Position numbers and translations under genes: made by a program
NCBI GenBank assembly: GCA_030068145.1
Contig: JAPJBO010000362.1
Span: forward strand, 1 to 64,000
DNA: 64,000 nt
Reading direction: 5' to 3'
From: Diplonema papillatum
Lineage: Eukaryota > Euglenozoa > Diplonemea > Diplonemida > Diplonemidae
The notes under the pieces: generated by a model
The model's input: only the letters and a program-made list of their open reading frames with translations
Told to the model about the DNA's origin: nothing
Databases searched by the model: none
Part shown: piece after piece, positions 12,401-21,195 of the stretch
How positions within the stretch are numbered: the stretch's first letter is position 1
Layout of the letters: every line of letters starts with the position of its first letter

Positions 12401-13376
12401 GTGGCGCATTGGTGGCTGGTGGGTCTGTGGGTGGTGCATTGGTGGCTGGTGGATTGGTAGGCGGCGCATTGGTGGCTGGTGCGTCCGTGGGTGGTGCATT
12501 CGTGGCTGGCGGGTTGGTTAGTGGCGCGTTGGTGGCTGGCGGGTCTGTCGGCGGTGCATTCGTATCTGGTGCAATCGTGGGTGGGATAGTAGGCGGTACA
12601 TTCGTGTCCGGTGCGTTCGACGGCACACTCGTGGGTGGAGCTGGTGTGGGGACGATAGTAGGGGGAGCGGCAGTGGCGAAGCTGCACGGGGCAGACTCTT
12701 CGAGGGTCACGACGCGGTCGTAGAACTTTAAGTCGTCGATGTAGTGTGTCCCGACGCCAGCTTCGTTGCTGCCCACCGTCAGGACTAAAGGAACATCGGT
12801 ATAGTAGGGAGTGGTTTCATACGAATAATTCTGAGTCGACGAGTAGCCCTCATAGTGAGTCCCGGTATATGTGATTAAGATGTGCTGCCAGTCGTGGCTG
12901 GAGTCCCCGACCCATATCTGCGGTATACCGTACCGGATGTACAAAGAGTTGAATCCGTCGTTGACTTCGATCATGTACCCTTTCATCCCCTCCCACGTAC
13001 CCAGCATTACAAGATCGCTGGTGCCTTCATCTTCCGTCTTGACCCACATCGACATGGACATGGGTGTCCCTCCCAGAGGAAAGCCCGACGCTTTGTTGTG
13101 CACGAAGCCGGTCGATGTGTTCGACAGCACGAGCGCCATCCCCCCCGGGCAACGCGCGTCGGTCGTGAATTCCGCGGCCGTCGCGACTTCAGCGCCGGTG
13201 CCAAGCGATCCGGAGTCGTGCACGTCGCCGTCGAACGTGTAGTAACCTACCAGCCCCGTGTCCCAGGTGGGACCACGCCACAACCCATAGTCCCACCCCG
13301 GCGCCAACTGAGCCGACGCGCCCAGCAGCCCCGCAGCACTACACGCCCAAAAAAGCCAGGGCGGACACGAGTTCAT
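9411..13376 (-). CDS. Secreted LamG-like / Pro-Thr repeat / multi-pass membrane protein
   Basis: One uninterrupted frame of 1321 codons. Residues 1-23 form a signal peptide (MNSCPP, then a hydrophobic core ending ASAQ). Residues about 38-230 read as a LamG/concanavalin jelly roll: GLVGYYTFDGDVHDS at the start, a central SMSMWVKTED strand, and HYIDDLKFYDRV near the end. About residues 238-760 are a Pro/Thr/Ala/Asn mucin-like stalk of roughly ten-residue units (PPATNAPPTD type). The last ~500 residues contain about seven hydrophobic spans, e.g. a Gly/Ala-rich one near 810, LIALGLFFLFIVVVSL, and a long one near VALIILTLLEAVGEVVLFL, followed by a Ser-rich tail. I infer a cell-surface glycan-binding or adhesion protein anchored by a polytopic domain; transport or sensing is possible. 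The membrane family was not identified. Confidence 0.8.
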   Translation of the reverse strand: MNSCPPWLFWACSAAGLLGASAQLAPGWDYGLWRGPTWDTGLVGYYTFDGDVHDSGSLGTGAEVATAAEFTTDARCPGGMALVLSNTSTGFVHNKASGFPLGGTPMSMSMWVKTEDEGTSDLVMLGTWEGMKGYMIEVNDGFNSLYIRYGIPQIWVGDSSHDWQHILITYTGTHYEGYSSTQNYSYETTPYYTDVPLVLTVGSNEAGVGTHYIDDLKFYDRVVTLEESAPCSFATAAPPTIVPTPAPPTSVPSNAPDTNVPPTIPPTIAPDTNAPPTDPPATNAPLTNPPATNAPPTDAPATNAPPTNPPATNAPPTDPPATNAPLTNPPATNAPPTDPPATNAPPTNPPATNAPATDPPATNAPPTDSPATNAPPTDPPASNAPPTDPPVTNAPPTDPPATNAPPTDPPATNSPPTNPPATSSPTDSPATNVPSTDPPATDSPPTDPPATSAPPTNPPNTNAPPTDPPATNGPPTDSPATNAPPTDPPATDSPPTDPPVTSAPPTNPPNTNAPPTDPLATNAPPTDSPATFAPSSHPPATNAPPTNPPATNASPTSPPVTSVPIPIPSSTQAPDTNAPQTTPPTTQTPDTDAPPTNPPSTHAPNTNAPPTSPPATNAPPTSLPVTSVPIPIPSSTQAPDTNAPQTTPPTTQAPDTKAPSTNPPSTRAPNTNAPPTGPLHTSSPPTNPPIANAPPTNAPSTQAPNTNAPPTNPPSTAATFAPADTLAPPQTSPPEVPQTDPPPTQASDTNGPLPGVGFPATLGPDTHAPGIDAVLRTGSPPTESPSGGGGLFSKELGSAGTAAGAGVVAGAAGLVTFGSAYAAARISLVTRACSRHFGMSAGEEENVYPRAMHPLQATVVDSHDLGAVMYNSLIALGLFFLFIVVVSLAKDLNLLPTTARDPHGYLSFPSIPLFVWQFLYLGTTFGAARLVFSPSFAQSEFVGGPVLAVCASLPLLIFLWVRSRCPKHALFEPVVDPDSESEGVGWEREPRVLVWLVGPGEWVSRTAEYDWVNRYGSLTRGLRPGREWWASVECLTSFTLACVLAVEPSDRTACGHVRLVCACIYLARFALDWAMTPFVKGLQTVGQPCMHAIQGVGLTLLAGALYSESTTLFDAGDMVLLVAAVALIILTLLEAVGEVVLFLTGRRHRLRARVIEREKELFVPCSFFDPCTPPDSSNTDESVTSELQGFVSKTVPSPFARLRPKGTSELSLDRTRSRYLADDPLPAPLSVCSSSYFDDSPFAFMSPPLESILSPTARSLSVNNRYSTPSMSMLPPASRVGSRRRGLVLDVRSNDAFDDDTALPVTRKSTVAVRPNPLLKL
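11140..12660 (-). repeat. 30-bp-unit coding minisatellite for the Pro/Thr stalk
   Basis: About 50 diverged copies of a 30-bp unit encode PPATNAPPTD-like decapeptides inside the LamG protein. The long Gly/Val frame on the opposite strand is only the complement of this repeat. Copies with SVPIPIPSSTQAPDT form a longer duplicated block, near 11440-11500 and 11625-11690. Confidence 0.9.
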
Positions 13377-13384
13377 GAGGTCAC

Positions 13385-14300
13385 TCAGCCCCGCCTAGCC
13401 TGCAAGGCTTTGCCTTTTGCTGTTGTTGATGTTGTTGCTGGTGTTGTTGTTGGGGGGGGGGAGACCAATATCGTCCCGCGGCCCGGTTCCGGATCTCGGT
13501 GCGAGGACCCGACTTCTTCCTGTCTCCTCTATCTCACCGTGCCCGCCCTGCCTGAACAAAACTTCGCAAAGCACGGCACGTATGTTACCCTCCTGCGTTC
13601 CAGAACGGTACTCGAACAGCCACCCCCTCCCGATACGTTCTAATCTCCCCACGAGACAGGCGTACGTAGGACGGTTTTCCCCGCTTTAGAGGTGTGCCGA
13701 TGTATAGCTGTCTTGTCTAGCTTTCGGTTGCTTTGGGGTCCTTTTCTCCCGGTTGTTGAAAGAGAAACCCCCACGCTTCCTTTTTGATTGAGTTTTGCCT
13801 GGGAGGTTGCGTTGAAAGGTTTCCAGGACGTTGGGTTTCATCGTAGGGTGCAAGCAAAACACGACACGAGTAACACGATGATTGTTTTTCGGTCAATGAA
13901 GTCTAGAAAGAAGTTTGCTGTCGTCACTTGCAAAGCGAGACTAAGACTCGAAGAACCGGCATTGCAACAATCCATCCCCCGCCCGGGGTGGAATGGCCGT
14001 GGAACCCTCCCTCAGGACGACAGAGATAGGGGGAGAGCCAGGGGCAGTGAAGTAACGAAGCCCGCGAACGGTGGGCGGTGACCCGTCCGAACAGCCTCCC
14101 TGACCCTGGCCCACGCCGGATGCCGCAATTCACCGGCAAGGGGGGTAGCGCGAGAGACATCATCCAGAGACATCATCCACGCTTCAAAGGCCCACATTCA
14201 CTTGCAGAGCGAGTCTACAAGCGAATCACAAAGCCAAGCAAAGCAAACCATGTGTGAACGAGCCAAACCCGCCCGAGTGGGACCCACTGATCATAGTTGG
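13385..14300. other. Upstream region of the LamG protein gene; no gene seen
   Basis: Contains a short CAA/TTG-rich microsatellite at 13415-13455 and a G run. No further coding region supported. Confidence 0.4.
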
Positions 14301-14429
14301 CAGCGAAATGCTCTCGTTTTCCGTTATTTATTTGTGAACTGTTTCCTACTCTCCGCACGTTTGGATGTTACGGCTTTGCGTAGCGCACTTCCTGTGCTCC
14401 AGTTTTCAGGATCCGACAGGCAGCGAGCC

Positions 14430-14660
14430 CAAAAAGGGCCACACATGACCACAGCCAAAAAATGTCTAAGATCTTCGGCTTCTTGGAAGCATTTGCGCTT
14501 GGGTAGAACGACCCTTGGGTGCCACCAGGCTACCCCTCTTCCCGTTGCCACCCTTGCGTGCTGTTGCTCGGTGCAGCACGACTTCTCTTGAATGTAGCCC
14601 ATGTTTCTGTCTTTGACTCTGGGGCTGCACTCGTTCGGCATCGCTTGGCTTGCCGTTTGC
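14430..14660 (-). repeat. Dispersed repeat, inverted relative to 26945-27095
   Basis: On the minus strand this matches 26945-27095, including the shared stretch reading CTGCACTTCAAGAGAAGTCG there. It is a non-tandem repeat of unknown type. Confidence 0.6.
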
Positions 14661-14751
14661 ATGGTGCGGAGAAAAGACTGCAGGCAACAAGAGAGACGGG
14701 GTTGCGTGTTGGGCTGGGCAAATCGAAGCACGCATCCGGTGATACGGGATC

Positions 14752-14885
14752 GCTGCATGTTTATTTTGGGAAAATAGACTTTTCAGGGCAAGCCTTGGGC
14801 CATACTCAAAAGGGGGCTTCGTAGGCCAAAAATGGGAACCGAGGGGCGCATTTGAAAGATTTCGTGGCAGATCTTTCAAATGCCA
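14752..14885 (+). mobile_element. Partial copy of the TTAA-flanked TIR element family
   Basis: Matches the interior of the elements at 24997 and 60938 (shared TTTTCAGGGCAAGCCTTGGG and GATTTCGTGGCAGATCTTTC) but lacks the outer ends. It is a fragment. Confidence 0.65.
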
Positions 14886-15011
14886 ACGTCTGTCACGGTT
14901 GTGAAACGAATGGATTATTGTACATTATTGTATTTCCCCCGCCGACCAAGAATTGTTGTATTTTTATTGTACAGTATTGTACATTATTTGAGCCAATTCA
15001 CCTACCCCCTG

Positions 15012-15060
15012 ATCGAGTGTAATCGAGCGTAATCGAGTGTAATCGAGTGTAATCGTTTGG
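15012..15060. repeat. GTGTAATCGAG tandem repeats on the retrotransposon's 3' side
   Basis: About four copies of a 10-bp TAATCGAG-type unit lie directly against the retrotransposon's 3' end. The same unit is found on its 5' side (21196-21268) and without any retrotransposon at 23246-23316. Confidence 0.85.
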
Positions 15061-15110
15061 ATTAGAATGCAAAGAATCTGTGGCGATAATCTGCATCGCC
15101 GACGGCGCGG

Positions 15111-18100
15111 TTATCTCTTCGCACGTGATGTGTCATGCTTTCGCCTCTTTAGCTCGTCTTGATCGTCGCGCTCAGGCGCGCGTTTGGTGCTTCGCTTCTT
15201 CTTCGATTGCTCGTCGAGGTTCATCGGTTGCGCGTCGATTTCTGCTTTTTCCCAGCGCCTGGGCGATGGTCGTGGCGCATCGACGCGTCCTTTGCGTCTT
15301 TTCGGTACCGGCTCCGCCGCGGAGTCTGGTTGCCGCTTCTTCGCTGGCGTTGGCGCCGTCTTCCCGACCTTCGCTGCTGATGTCGGCGTTGATGTTGCGG
15401 GTTCTCGCTCGTCTTCCTCTGCTTCCGGCAGAACGAGCACCACGTTCTCACGTTTCGCCTGTCTCGGCGCTGGCGCGGGACCCTCCGGCTCCGCCTTCCT
15501 CTTCTTCGCCGTTGTTTCTTCACCTCTCGCCACGGCCGCCCGGTGGTGCCCTTTCCTGCAGCAGTGCCCGGGTCTCCTACTCCTCAGGTCGGCGTGTTTC
15601 TTACAGCCGTCGCACGTCGGCATGCCATGATCGAGGCATCGGTGGTGATGGTTGCGACAGCACTCCGCTGTCGTCTTACACGTGGCGCACTGCGTCATCC
15701 GGTGCTCGGCACACATTTTTACGGCTAGGCCATCACCCTCCCTGTGATGGGCCTGGCAGCACCACGCCACCGACTTGCCCCGGCGCTTACACACGTCGCA
15801 CTTCACCTTTTGGTGCCCGGGGCACACCCGCTCACCCCACTTTTCGTGTCGGGGAATCCCTTCCGGCACGAGCCACGGATCCCCTCCGACGACAGCCGAC
15901 TTCTTCCCTTTCCTCTTCTCCGTAGCGTCATCGAAGGCCGCCCATCTCGCCGCACGCTCCGCCCTTTCTCTTCCGTACGTCGGGAAAAGGTCCATCCCCC
16001 ACGCCTCGCCGGTGAACGCATGCCGGCTCGCCTTCAGCTGCGTCTCCAAGATTCCCATCGTCTCCTCGCCGCCGCGGAAAATTGGCCTCATCTCGTAGCC
16101 CGTGAGGCATGGGGGGGCCCCTACCGTTCTCAATGAACCTATCTTCTCCAGCTTTCTACCCGGCAGAAGCGGCCCCACCCCTTTCCGCTCAAGCGCTTCC
16201 CCGATCGTTTTCAGCATCCGCGCCAACATTCTCGCACGGATACACAGCGGCGTCCCACCTGTCGTCGCCACTAAACTGCCCGGTAGATCGAGCCCGGTGT
16301 ACACTTCGAAGTCTACTGCGAGCTCTGCCGTCGAGACGTCACCCGCTACCGACCAGCACATCCCATCCAGCCAATACTGCAGCGCCCGGAACCACCTCTC
16401 TCCTGCTACCGCCGTGAAGGTCCCCGGTCCAGCGATCGCTTCGAAATTCAGCCGGCGCGGGGGGCAGTCGTCAGGGTGCAGTTGTCTCCAGGGGTGGCCG
16501 ACTGCCCGGTCTCTTCCTTCTCTCTCCAGCCGTCGTCTCTCTTGCATGACTTCCGCCATGAATGTGTGCAGCACTTCGATGTTGATTCGACTTCCCTTCG
16601 GCAGAATCCCGTGTTCTTGCAGGCACGGAGGCCAAGTCGAGCGATCTGCGTCAACAATTTCGGCATACTGCTGTTGCATTCGGATTCGTTCATACGCCCG
16701 GCACTGCCACCAAATGTGGCCCAGAGTTTCTTCCGTCGCCTCGTCACAGCGTCTGCACAGCCCGTCACCTCCCCACAGCTTGGCAGCATGTGATTCCGTC
16801 ATCACCGACCCTGCTACGACCTCGGCAACGTCCCGCGCGGCCGTCAGCGTTGTCGACGCCTTCAGCCCGTAGGCATTCGTCGCGGTGTAGTCGACACCCG
16901 CCCGTACCCCTCCGAAGTTTGTGCGCCTCTTCTCGAGCTCCCCTAGTCGCCAGCCGTGAATCGCCTTTCTCAGGGTGTGCCCTCGCTCCCCCTTACTCTG
17001 TCGCACCAGCCTCAGCACATTCCCTGCCTCGTCCTCGGCGTCGTCGAGATCTTCTGTCCATCGTATACCGAGCTTCTTTGCATGCTCGGCCGCAATACCG
17101 ATCGGTCCCCATGCGCGGATTCTGCTGCCATACGCCCTTCGAACTGTTGCGACGCGGGCCCTCCATACCGGCCTCTTTCGGCACACTTCTGCGATCATGC
17201 CGAGCGACCGATATGGCAGCACTGTGTAGGGGTCGAGCATGTGGGCCTTGTTTAGAATGCCCAACACGGCCTCCTGTGCCCGATGCAGCCTCACCGGGTC
17301 CCAGACGCCTCTGAGCAATGCTGCGGTGAACTTCCCCAGCCCCCGCACCGTCGGAAGCGCGAACTCCGAGCCGTATGTCGCCGCCGGTAGAACCGCCATC
17401 GCCGCTAGCCCCGACCTCTGCGCCCTCGAGATCGGTAAGGCACCCAACCGTTCGGCCTCCTCTGCACGCTGGTCGTAGCGCAGGTCCGTTGTTCTGCGTG
17501 TCCGCTTCGTGCCGACCAGACATCCTACGATTGTAAGCTCTTCCTTCGTCACGATGTCGGCGCCACCTATCTTCAACTTCGCTTCGTACCCCTTCGGCGT
17601 CCCGAAAGCGAACGTCTTCGGTATCCCGATCGACATGCCGGTGTTCGCACAAAACCTGTCGACTTCCACCAAGGCGTCCTGCAAGCATGCTTCTCTGAGA
17701 CGCGTCAGGAGGGTGAGGTCGTCCGCGAAGGACTCGCTCGTCACCCCCCCCACGTCGTCCACTCTGCGCACCACGATGGACAGCAGCGCGTTGATGAGGA
17801 TCACGCTCAGGGGGCAGCCCTGCAGTATCCCGTTGGTGGTGTAAAAGATGTCTCCCAGCCCCATGTGCAACTTGTACCGCCTTCGTAGTCGCGCGTAAAC
17901 ATCGCGCAGCGGCCCGAGAATTCTCTCATGGAGGCCAAGATCCCCCACCAGCTTCAGCACGACGTCTCGTGGCACTTTGTCGAAGCACTTGGCAAAGTCT
18001 AGGGCCACGCCGTACAGCTCCTTTCCCGTCAAGAGAGCCTCTTCAATCTGCGAGGCGATTTCAAACACCACGTCCACGGTTCCGTGTTTGGGCCTGAACC

Positions 18101-20633
18101 CGTGCTGGCTATCTGCTATCCAGCCTTCTTGCCACTGGACGACGTCCCTGAGCCTCGTGCTCGCCCACAAGCGATAGACCGCGCTTGTGACGGTGATGGG
18201 CCGCAATGCCAGCGGGTCGAGGGTTTCGTCTTTCGGGATCAGCGTGACCGCGGCTTCCAACAACGCGTTCGGCCACGTTCCGGTCGCTTCTATCGCGTTG
18301 AACACCTCCGCCAGGGCGTTCAGCAACGGCAGTGGCAGCTTCTTTAACTCTGCTGTGCTCCATCCGTCCACGCCCGGGACTCCGGCACGCTGCTTCTTTC
18401 CAAGAACGCTCCTCAGATCATCGCCCGTCAAATCTCGGCACACCATCGGTCGACATCGGATGTATTCCGCATACTCCGCCTTGAAGGCTTCATAGCACGG
18501 TTCCGGTCTACTCGCGTACATCCGGTTGATGGGCGCCCATTCTTTCTGCAACGTCGCGTCGATCTCCCGTAGATTTGCCGTGTAGCGGCCATCCACTTTC
18601 AGCGCCACCAGACCGTCCGCCTTCTTCCTTCTGCACCACGGAAGCAGTTGCGCCCTGTTTGCACAGTGGAAGTTCTGCATCTTGCTCTCCAGCTGAGCTA
18701 TTCTCCCCTTTCGCGCCTGTGCTGTCAGTGACCGGCTCCTCGCTTCCAGCTTCTGCCTCAAGGTCTGGGCGACGCTCAAGTCCGGCGGGCGTCGCGGCAA
18801 ATCGCGCACCTTTGGTACTCGTCCGGCCATTGATTCCAGTCCCGATACTACGTTCTCCCACGTCTTCTCCAGCGATCTCGGCATGCACCCGGGTCCTTCC
18901 CCACTCAGTGTTTGCAGCCCTCGGATGTAGGCGTCGAGGCCGTTCAATATCTTCCGGAATCTGCTTGAGGCATACGTACCCGCGCCCGTCCCGGTGTCTG
19001 TCACGGACGCAAAATGTTCTCTCTTAGGCTTTCTTGTCTCACCCCGTCCTTGATAGGCGGCAACGGGCCCGTCGAGCAACCCCTGTTTCTCCGCCAGCTC
19101 GACCAGATATCCCTCGCACGCCTTAGTCGCCGACACCCAGAGCGCTTCCACGTCATCTGGTGCTGCATCTTCGAACCGGTGCTTCACTAACAACTCTTCC
19201 GCCCGCGCTGCTGCCCGTCCTTCGTGCGTCACGTCTACCTGGCTCATGGACCTTGGCATGCGGTACCTCTCACATGTGTCTGCAAACGCGGTGATGTCCA
19301 GCTCTACCGTCACCATCTTGTGGCTGGGCACCCGCTGCCCTTCCGCGTCTACGACGACGGTGGTTTCGCTCGCTACCAGTGAGTGTATCGCGACGTCGTT
19401 CAGCAAGACGTGATCGATGCGTGTGCCTCGCGTCCCCGTCTTCTCGTACGTCTTCGGGGCACCGCCATCGGTGCAGATCTCTGCGGCGTCGTACCATCCC
19501 GATCGCAGCATGCACGACATCGCCGCCGACGACGAGGGCTCCGCATTAAAATCGCCGGCCACAATGACCGGTACTCGTCCGAGACTTGCTGCTTCTCGGT
19601 GCACCTCCGCAATAATCTTCTCCCTCTCCGGCGCCGCCTTGTCCCCCGAGTTCGCATACAGTGTGAAGACATGCAAAAATTGGTTTCCTCTTCCAAGTCC
19701 GACGGCCACGTGCACCCACCTCCGGCTCGGTGACGGCTTCCCGACCACGAAGGCCGGCGCCGGTTTCTTCGCGAAGACTGCAACACCCGCTCCGCCGGCT
19801 TCCGCTATCCACGGTGATGCTTTGCCCTGCCGGTCAAGTCGCTCCCGACACGGTTCCCCCCACAGCGACTTCCAGTCTCGCCTGACGCCGTCCTCGAACT
19901 CCCTCTGACCCCAGTCGGTCAAAAGCGTCTCCTGTACCGCCAGAATGTCGACAGCGGCACAATCCAAAAAGTGTGCCCTCCCCCCGAGAGATGTCATGTT
20001 TATCGTCCCGAACTTCAGCGTCTCCCTTCCTCCTTGTAACACGCCCCCGTCCCGCTTCGGCGGCACCTGCTGCGACCTGGCGTCCGTTCCTTCATGTGCT
20101 GCGACCCTCACCGCGTGCTCGACCCGGCTCAACTCCACAGTTTCCACCGTGTCTGCATGTAGCGCCAGCTCCGCCAATGTGGTACCCGGGAGCAGGAGCC
20201 GGTCGTAGTGCTCCGGAACGTACGTGACCGCCGTCTGCTGCCCCGTGGCGCCCACGCGAGGTGCGTATCGTCGCAGGATGTGCGGCCTCCTGCTGTCCAG
20301 CACCCAGAGTACCGCTCCGGTGACCGTCGCGGCTGCCGTCAACGTCATCTCGTCCCCGTACTCGTACGGCCCCCGCATTGCCTCCACGTAAGCAAACCAG
20401 CTGCCGTACCTTTCGGACGGCGCGAAGTGTGCTTCGAATGTCGGGTCTTTTAACATCGCGTCCACAACCCGTGCACGAAGTCTCCTTACCGACCACCCCG
20501 GCAGTCCGGCTGCGACCGCTGCGAACTGGCAGGCCCCGTCCCCAGGGACTTCTTGCACACTCGCTCCCATCGCGTCCGCGGCTTCTCTCAACCTTAACCC
20601 CAGCGTTTCGTGCGTCTCTCCACCGCCACGCAT
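15111..20633 (-). CDS. LINE ORF2: OTU-like protease, AP endonuclease, reverse transcriptase, Cys/His fingers
   Basis: 1840 residues with these domains in order. OTU-type cysteine protease, about 28-150: the catalytic-type motif GDGACQF gives D32 and C35, and VPEHYDRL gives H142. Exonuclease-endonuclease-phosphatase (AP-like) nuclease, about 205-425: INMTSL, VQET, AGDFNAEP, RIDHVL. Reverse transcriptase, about 745-1010: GVALDFAKCFD near 872, QGCPLS, FADDLTLL near 966. Post-RT zinc motif near 1290 (CRRCDEATEETLGHIWWQC). An array of CxxH/CxxC/CC-HH fingers at about 1595-1700. A basic tail ends the protein. It would carry out target-primed reverse transcription; the OTU part may process ubiquitin-like conjugates or the polyprotein. 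Cysteine-protease domains are known in some non-LTR clades, but I cannot assign this clade. Confidence 0.9.
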   Translation of the reverse strand: MRGGGETHETLGLRLREAADAMGASVQEVPGDGACQFAAVAAGLPGWSVRRLRARVVDAMLKDPTFEAHFAPSERYGSWFAYVEAMRGPYEYGDEMTLTAAATVTGAVLWVLDSRRPHILRRYAPRVGATGQQTAVTYVPEHYDRLLLPGTTLAELALHADTVETVELSRVEHAVRVAAHEGTDARSQQVPPKRDGGVLQGGRETLKFGTINMTSLGGRAHFLDCAAVDILAVQETLLTDWGQREFEDGVRRDWKSLWGEPCRERLDRQGKASPWIAEAGGAGVAVFAKKPAPAFVVGKPSPSRRWVHVAVGLGRGNQFLHVFTLYANSGDKAAPEREKIIAEVHREAASLGRVPVIVAGDFNAEPSSSAAMSCMLRSGWYDAAEICTDGGAPKTYEKTGTRGTRIDHVLLNDVAIHSLVASETTVVVDAEGQRVPSHKMVTVELDITAFADTCERYRMPRSMSQVDVTHEGRAAARAEELLVKHRFEDAAPDDVEALWVSATKACEGYLVELAEKQGLLDGPVAAYQGRGETRKPKREHFASVTDTGTGAGTYASSRFRKILNGLDAYIRGLQTLSGEGPGCMPRSLEKTWENVVSGLESMAGRVPKVRDLPRRPPDLSVAQTLRQKLEARSRSLTAQARKGRIAQLESKMQNFHCANRAQLLPWCRRKKADGLVALKVDGRYTANLREIDATLQKEWAPINRMYASRPEPCYEAFKAEYAEYIRCRPMVCRDLTGDDLRSVLGKKQRAGVPGVDGWSTAELKKLPLPLLNALAEVFNAIEATGTWPNALLEAAVTLIPKDETLDPLALRPITVTSAVYRLWASTRLRDVVQWQEGWIADSQHGFRPKHGTVDVVFEIASQIEEALLTGKELYGVALDFAKCFDKVPRDVVLKLVGDLGLHERILGPLRDVYARLRRRYKLHMGLGDIFYTTNGILQGCPLSVILINALLSIVVRRVDDVGGVTSESFADDLTLLTRLREACLQDALVEVDRFCANTGMSIGIPKTFAFGTPKGYEAKLKIGGADIVTKEELTIVGCLVGTKRTRRTTDLRYDQRAEEAERLGALPISRAQRSGLAAMAVLPAATYGSEFALPTVRGLGKFTAALLRGVWDPVRLHRAQEAVLGILNKAHMLDPYTVLPYRSLGMIAEVCRKRPVWRARVATVRRAYGSRIRAWGPIGIAAEHAKKLGIRWTEDLDDAEDEAGNVLRLVRQSKGERGHTLRKAIHGWRLGELEKRRTNFGGVRAGVDYTATNAYGLKASTTLTAARDVAEVVAGSVMTESHAAKLWGGDGLCRRCDEATEETLGHIWWQCRAYERIRMQQQYAEIVDADRSTWPPCLQEHGILPKGSRINIEVLHTFMAEVMQERRRLEREGRDRAVGHPWRQLHPDDCPPRRLNFEAIAGPGTFTAVAGERWFRALQYWLDGMCWSVAGDVSTAELAVDFEVYTGLDLPGSLVATTGGTPLCIRARMLARMLKTIGEALERKGVGPLLPGRKLEKIGSLRTVGAPPCLTGYEMRPIFRGGEETMGILETQLKASRHAFTGEAWGMDLFPTYGRERAERAARWAAFDDATEKRKGKKSAVVGGDPWLVPEGIPRHEKWGERVCPGHQKVKCDVCKRRGKSVAWCCQAHHREGDGLAVKMCAEHRMTQCATCKTTAECCRNHHHRCLDHGMPTCDGCKKHADLRSRRPGHCCRKGHHRAAVARGEETTAKKRKAEPEGPAPAPRQAKRENVVLVLPEAEEDEREPATSTPTSAAKVGKTAPTPAKKRQPDSAAEPVPKRRKGRVDAPRPSPRRWEKAEIDAQPMNLDEQSKKKRSTKRAPERDDQDELKRRKHDTSRAKR

Positions 20634-20648
20634 CCCGTCGTTCCCCAG

Positions 20649-21173
20649 TCACGAACGCTTCGCCGCTGCTGGTTGGTGTGCCTTCTTCGTCTTCGCTAAC
20701 GGTGACTTCCCCGGCGTTCCCAGCGGACGCTTCGGTTGCGTCATGTGGACGTCTTGAGACGGAGCCTCGGCCCGTCCCATCTTCTGCTTCGTCGGTGTGG
20801 CGACGGGCGTCTTCGGCGCCTTCTTCTTGACCGGGGTCCGGTCTACGGGCATCGCCGGGGGTGTCTTCGGCCTCATCGTCGCGACCATCTCCGTCAGCTT
20901 CGCCATCTGAGCACTGAGTGCTGCGATGTCACCTCGCAGCGCGTCGTTCTTCGCGCGTAGCTCCGCGTTCTCCGCCCGGAGCTGTCGCACCGCGCCATTG
21001 TTGTCGCCCGCGCCCTTCGGTTGCTCGGGTGTGCTCGTCTTTTCCTGACCCTGCCGTCGCAACGCCTCGAGGTACGACGAGACCTTCGGCGTCCTCTCCG
21101 CCCTTGCATCCCACACCTGCGATTTCGGCCGCCGTCCGGACCTGTCTTCCTCGGTCTCGTCATCGACCTTCAT
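20649..21173 (-). CDS. LINE ORF1: coiled-coil, basic protein
   Basis: 174 residues from ATG at 21173 (MKVDDETEED), preferred because the frame upstream merely translates the TAATCGAG repeats. Residues about 65-105 form a heptad-type coiled coil (LRAENAELRAKNDALRGD), followed by a Pro/Lys-rich basic tail typical of nucleic-acid-binding ORF1 proteins. No RRM or CCHC knuckle is seen. It ends 15 bp before the first ATG of ORF2, so the two are probably read from one transcript. Confidence 0.75.
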   Translation of the reverse strand: MKVDDETEEDRSGRRPKSQVWDARAERTPKVSSYLEALRRQGQEKTSTPEQPKGAGDNNGAVRQLRAENAELRAKNDALRGDIAALSAQMAKLTEMVATMRPKTPPAMPVDRTPVKKKAPKTPVATPTKQKMGRAEAPSQDVHMTQPKRPLGTPGKSPLAKTKKAHQPAAAKRS

Positions 21174-21195
21174 CAGCGCTCCTCCCGCGCTTTCG

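Noticed and set aside
11203..12723. 506-codon Gly/Val-rich plus-strand frame
   Set aside because: It is the complement of the Pro/Thr coding minisatellite of the LamG protein, which has signal peptide, domain and membrane context on the minus strand.
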